From NCBI GenBank assembly GCA_900555005.1, contig USJM01000063.1, positions 1 through 9,145 of the forward strand: a stretch of 9,145 nucleotides of DNA. The letters run 5' to 3'. The DNA is from an uncultured Lachnospiraceae bacterium (GTDB taxonomy: Bacteria; Bacillota_A; Clostridia; Lachnospirales; Lachnospiraceae). Made by a program: the position numbers and the translations under genes. The first letter of the stretch is position 1. Each line of letters starts with the position of its first letter. Shown piece by piece: positions 6,679-9,145 of the stretch. The notes under the pieces are model-generated. The model did not search any database and was not told the DNA's origin. It saw only the letters and a list, made by a program, of their open reading frames with translations.

Positions 6679-6707
6679 TTGACAAAAAGAGGAAGTGTGA
6701 GTAATAT
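6679..6707 (+). promoter_or_regulatory. Promoter of the amino acid ABC importer operon
   Basis: A perfect TTGACA (6679-6684), a 17-base spacer and TAATAT (6702-6707, 4 of 6) form a SigA-type promoter. Transcription would start near 6715, giving a leader of about 132 bases before the binding-protein ATG. Confidence 0.75.
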
Positions 6708-6717
6708 TGTTTTTGAC

Positions 6718-6753
6718 GAGGGCGCCGGACAAAGAAGAGTCAGGCGCCTTTCT
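6718..6753 (+). terminator. Terminator-like hairpin inside the importer leader (candidate attenuator)
   Basis: GGCGCC (6721-6726) pairs with GGCGCC (6743-6748), with an inner GAC/GTC extension after one mismatch and loop AAAGAAGA. It is followed by TTTCT. Because the promoter lies upstream, this hairpin is inside the transcript of the binding-protein gene. A further GGTGCC at 6775-6780 can pair with either arm (one G-U pair), so alternative folds exist. It could instead be a late terminator for the AEC gene. Confidence 0.45.
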
Positions 6754-6770
6754 GCATAAATATGCAGAAA
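6749..6770 (+). other. Perfect inverted repeat in the importer leader
   Basis: TTTCTGCATA, two bases AA, TATGCAGAAA is an exact 10-base inverted repeat. Its left arm uses the same TTT that forms the tail of the preceding hairpin, so as RNA it would compete with termination; as DNA it could be a dimeric repressor site about 35-55 bases downstream of the start. I do not recognise a known riboswitch; the leader is too short for a T-box and lacks its GGUGG motif. Confidence 0.5.
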
Positions 6771-6846
6771 TTGCGGTGCCGGATAACAGGGGGACAGCCC
6801 GCAGCTCTCTTGTTGCCTGACTGGTTTTGAAAGAGGAGGTTTCGCA

Positions 6847-7677
6847 ATGAAAAAGGCAGTAGCTTGTGCAGCGGCAGTTCTGATGAGTGCAGTGATGTGT
6901 ATGCCCGCAGTGGCAGGTGAAACGGAGGCGGCGGCTCCTTCCGGGAAAAAGTATGTCATTGCTACAGACACGGTTTTCAAGCCGTTTGAGTACACGGATG
7001 ACAAGGGAGATTTTGTCGGGATTGATGTGGATATTCTCGCAGCGATCGCAAAGGACCAGGGTTTTGACTATGAGCTGAAGAGCCTCGGCTGGGATTCCGC
7101 GATCGCGGCCTGCCAGGCAGGGCAGGCGGACGGTATGATCGCCGGCGCATCGATCACTGATGAGAGAAAGAAGAGCGGATGGATGTTCTCTGACGGATAC
7201 TTCAATGCAACGCAGTCCCTGACGGTGAAGGAGGATTCCGATATTGCAGGCTTTGACGACCTCAAGGGCAAGACGGTCGGTGTCAAGACGGGCACCCAGG
7301 GGGCGTCCTATGCAGAGAGCCTGAAGGACCAGTATGGCTTCTCCATTACCTATTTTGAGGATTCGCCGACCATGTACCAGGCTGTTCTCGGCGGCCAGGT
7401 CGTCGGCTGCTTTGAGGATACGCCGATTATGCTGACCTCCATCAAGGAAGGAAAGCTGGCGCTGAAGGTCCTCGACAATACGCAGAATGAAGGCTCTCCT
7501 TATGGGTTTGCAGTTTTCAATAAGGATGAACAGGCGCTTGTCGATCTGTTCAACGCCGGACTGAAGGACATCAAGGCTGACGGTACATATGCAGAGATCA
7601 TCACGAAGTATCTCGGCGCGGATGCGGTTCCTTCTGAGACAGAGGCCGATACAGAGGCGGCAACGGAAGCAGAGTGA
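6847..7677 (+). CDS. Polar amino acid ABC importer, substrate-binding protein (family 3)
   Basis: Extracellular receptor that captures an amino acid and delivers it to the membrane permease. It has 276 residues and a strong GAGGAGG site 7 bases before the ATG. A signal peptide MKK...AVLMSAVMCMPAVAG ends near A23. Family features: FKPFEY (44-49) and GIDVDIL (58-64) lining the site, ASITDERKK with R107 (the usual carboxylate-binding Arg), GVKTGTQGASYA (145-156), and D191 in FEDTPI (the usual amino-group Asp). The specificity is not readable. Two oddities: there is no lipobox (C18 is preceded by AVM, not LAG-like), although most Gram-positive binding proteins are lipoproteins; and the C-terminus is an acidic, Thr/Ala-rich tail (from about residue 261). 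It is the first gene of the importer operon. Confidence 0.95.
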   Translation: MKKAVACAAAVLMSAVMCMPAVAGETEAAAPSGKKYVIATDTVFKPFEYTDDKGDFVGIDVDILAAIAKDQGFDYELKSLGWDSAIAACQAGQADGMIAGASITDERKKSGWMFSDGYFNATQSLTVKEDSDIAGFDDLKGKTVGVKTGTQGASYAESLKDQYGFSITYFEDSPTMYQAVLGGQVVGCFEDTPIMLTSIKEGKLALKVLDNTQNEGSPYGFAVFNKDEQALVDLFNAGLKDIKADGTYAEIITKYLGADAVPSETEADTEAATEAE

Positions 7678-7717
7678 TGCAGCAGGAGCATCCTGAAGCA
7701 ACCTGACATGTGAATCG

Positions 7718-7748
7718 GGCTGCCGGCTGAGAAGACCGGCGGCCTTTT
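7718..7748 (+). terminator. Terminator-like hairpin between binding protein and permease genes
   Basis: GGCTGCCGG (7718-7726) pairs with CCGGCGGCC (7736-7744), with one G-T pair, and TTTT follows. Partial termination here would give more binding protein than membrane parts, a common arrangement in such importers. The stretch 7749-7891 holds no gene; I see no convincing promoter in it, so the permease probably depends on read-through. Confidence 0.7.
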
Positions 7749-7891
7749 CAGACTGAACCGGACATCCATACAGCCGTCCGCACATCCGCATGCAGATCGG
7801 TGCACTGGCGTGGCGGATGACACCGCATGACCCGACGGAAAGGGGCTGCCTGGCTGGTGTCTGTGCTGATAAGACAGGAAGGATACGACTG

Positions 7892-8568
7892 ATGGCTTAT
7901 ATACTCAGTAACTACGGCAGTCTTCTGCTGAGGGCGATGGGACAGACGCTGCTTCTGGCACTGTCCGGCCTGTTTTTTGCGTCGATCATCGGCCTCATCT
8001 TCGGCCTGCTCGCAGTGGTGCACAACAAGGCCTGCAATGTGGTCGAGACAGTGTTCGTGGATATTATCCGCGGCGTTCCGATGATTGTTCTCGCTTATTT
8101 TGTCTACTTTGGCATTCCGTATTTTCTGAACAATATGATGGGACAGAATGTGACGCTCAGCGCGCTGACGGCAGGGACGATCTGCCTGTCGCTGAACTGC
8201 GGCGCGTACATGGCGGAGATCATCCGCGCGGGGATCCAGTCGGTGGACCCGGGCCAGATGGAGGCGGCGCGCTCGCTCGGTCTGCCTTATGGAAAGGCGA
8301 TGCGGAAGGTTGTGATGCCGCAGGCGATCCGGACCATGATCCCGACGATTATCAACCAGTTCATCATCACCCTGAAGGATACATCGATCTCTCGGTGATC
8401 GGGTTTCCGGAGCTGGTCAATTCGGCAAAGAATGTCGTTGCCAATACGTTCAGGTCTTTCCAGACATGGTTTATCGTCGCGGTGATGTACCTGATTATCA
8501 TCCTTGCCCTGTCGAAGGCGGCAAAGGTCATCGAGAGGAGGCTCAATCGTGGCAGAAAAGCAGTCTGA
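7892..8568 (+). CDS. Polar amino acid ABC importer, permease (one frameshift)
   Basis: Inner membrane-spanning subunit of the PAAT/HisM type that forms the amino acid channel with the ATPase below. The start at 7892 ([20 protein letters not shown]) is chosen because AGGAAGG lies 5-11 bases before it and the family begins this way; the open frame extends upstream to 7790 without support. Visible: [13 protein letters not shown] (54-66), the [20 protein letters not shown] segment, and the EAA coupling loop [20 protein letters not shown] (124-143) that contacts the ATPase. As written the frame ends at 8398 within LKDTS. Restoring one base at about 8387-8391 gives [16 protein letters not shown] and a final membrane segment, ending at 8568 with about 225 residues, the normal length. 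It overlaps the ATPase gene by 20 bases. Confidence 0.9.
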
Positions 8569-9145
8569 GGGGAATGTCAAAATCCACGTTTCCCATCTGA
8601 GCAAGTCCTTCGGGAAGCTGGAGGTGCTGAAGGATATTTCGGTCAATGTCCACGAGGGAGAGGTCGTCGTTGTGATCGGTCCGTCGGGATCGGGTAAGTC
8701 GACATTTCTCAGGTGCCTGAACCGGCTGGAGACGGCTACCGGTGGAGAGATCACGGTGGATGGAGAGAATATTCTGGACAGACGGACGGATATCAACCAT
8801 GTCCGTCAGAAGATCGGGATGGTGTTCCAGCATTTTAATCTTTTTCCGCACATGGACGTTCTGAAGAACCTGATGATGGCCCCGCTGGAGCTGAAAAAGG
8901 GCGACAAAGAGCGGATGGAACAGACCGCCATGCAGATGCTGAAAAAAGTCGGCATGGACGAGAAGGCGCATGCCTACCCGGATCAGCTCTCCGGCGGACA
9001 GCAGCAGCGTGTTGCGATTGCACGGGCACTCTGCATGCATCCGGACATTATGCTTTTTGATGAACCGACCTCCGCCCTTGACCCGGAGATGGTCGGCGAG
9101 GTGCTCGAGGTCATGAAGGAGCTGGCCTCAGAGGGTATGACCATT
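8549..9145 (+). CDS. Polar amino acid ABC importer, ATPase (GlnQ/HisP type, 3' partial)
   Basis: Cytoplasmic ATP-hydrolysing subunit that drives the importer. The start is a GTG at 8549 with GAGGAGG at 8535-8541, seven bases upstream; it lies inside the end of the restored permease frame, so translation is probably coupled. The visible 199 residues contain Walker [10 protein letters not shown] (44-52), the Q-loop FQHFNLFPH (Q94), the signature LSGGQ (147-151), Walker B IMLFDE with catalytic E172, and the D-loop SALDPEM. The RCLNRLE segment after the Walker A helix and the FNLFPH text are typical of the GlnQ/ArtP/HisP group. The window ends before the switch histidine. All motifs seen are intact. 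Confidence 0.95.
   Translation, partial: MAEKQSEGNVKIHVSHLSKSFGKLEVLKDISVNVHEGEVVVVIGPSGSGKSTFLRCLNRLETATGGEITVDGENILDRRTDINHVRQKIGMVFQHFNLFPHMDVLKNLMMAPLELKKGDKERMEQTAMQMLKKVGMDEKAHAYPDQLSGGQQQRVAIARALCMHPDIMLFDEPTSALDPEMVGEVLEVMKELASEGMTI

Noticed and set aside
6762..6830. 22-codon frame in the importer leader (starts MQKLRC, ends PDWF) as a possible leader peptide
   Set aside because: There is no ribosome binding site before the ATG, which sits within the inverted repeat, and the peptide is not enriched for one amino acid as a classic attenuator would be, apart from three leucines in a row.
6664..7791. Long open frame (375 codons) on the minus strand opposite the binding-protein gene
   Set aside because: It covers the promoter, leader and terminator of the importer and is antisense to a clear family 3 binding protein; the product looks like a shadow translation.

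Overview
The window reads as chromosome from an anaerobic, fairly GC-rich Clostridia member, most likely Lachnospiraceae. The assignment is by protein style only: a GltD-like flavoprotein with a ferredoxin tail, an ABC-F ATPase, strong AGGAGG ribosome binding sites and Gram-positive-type promoters. No phage, insertion sequence, CRISPR array, tRNA or rRNA was seen.

Layout. (1) Positions 1-1363, plus strand: the 3' part of a GltD-like FAD/NAD(P)H oxidoreductase ending in a [4Fe-4S] motif, followed by a strong terminator. (2) Positions 1467-3219, minus strand: a compact nickel-metallochaperone operon, hypA, then hypB, then a second colinear hypB paralogue whose start overlaps the stop of the first by 4 bases. 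No other hyp gene and no hydrogenase is in view. (3) Positions 3220-3464: a divergent control region with a promoter for hypA, a set of inverted and tandem repeats lying on it, an 11-base-period direct repeat, and a promoter for a 36-residue very basic protein. (4) Positions 3465-6551, plus strand: the small basic protein, a Uup/YfmR-like ABC-F ATPase and an AEC-family membrane transporter. (5) Positions 6552-9145, plus strand: a polar amino acid ABC importer (binding protein, permease, ATPase cut by the window end), with its own promoter, a structured leader that looks like an attenuator, and a terminator-like hairpin after the binding-protein gene that would favour high expression of the binding protein.

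Four otherwise well-conserved genes (flavoprotein, second hypB, AEC transporter, ABC permease) are each broken by one apparent single-base deletion, and each reads through to a family-typical end if one base is restored. Four losses of the same sign in unrelated genes point to indel errors in the assembly rather than gene decay. The features are therefore given with their restored ends.

I found no clearly new biological system. The points most worth following are the tandem HypB pair in which one copy has lost the metal-site histidine, the repeat-rich hypA control region, and the leader of the amino acid importer.
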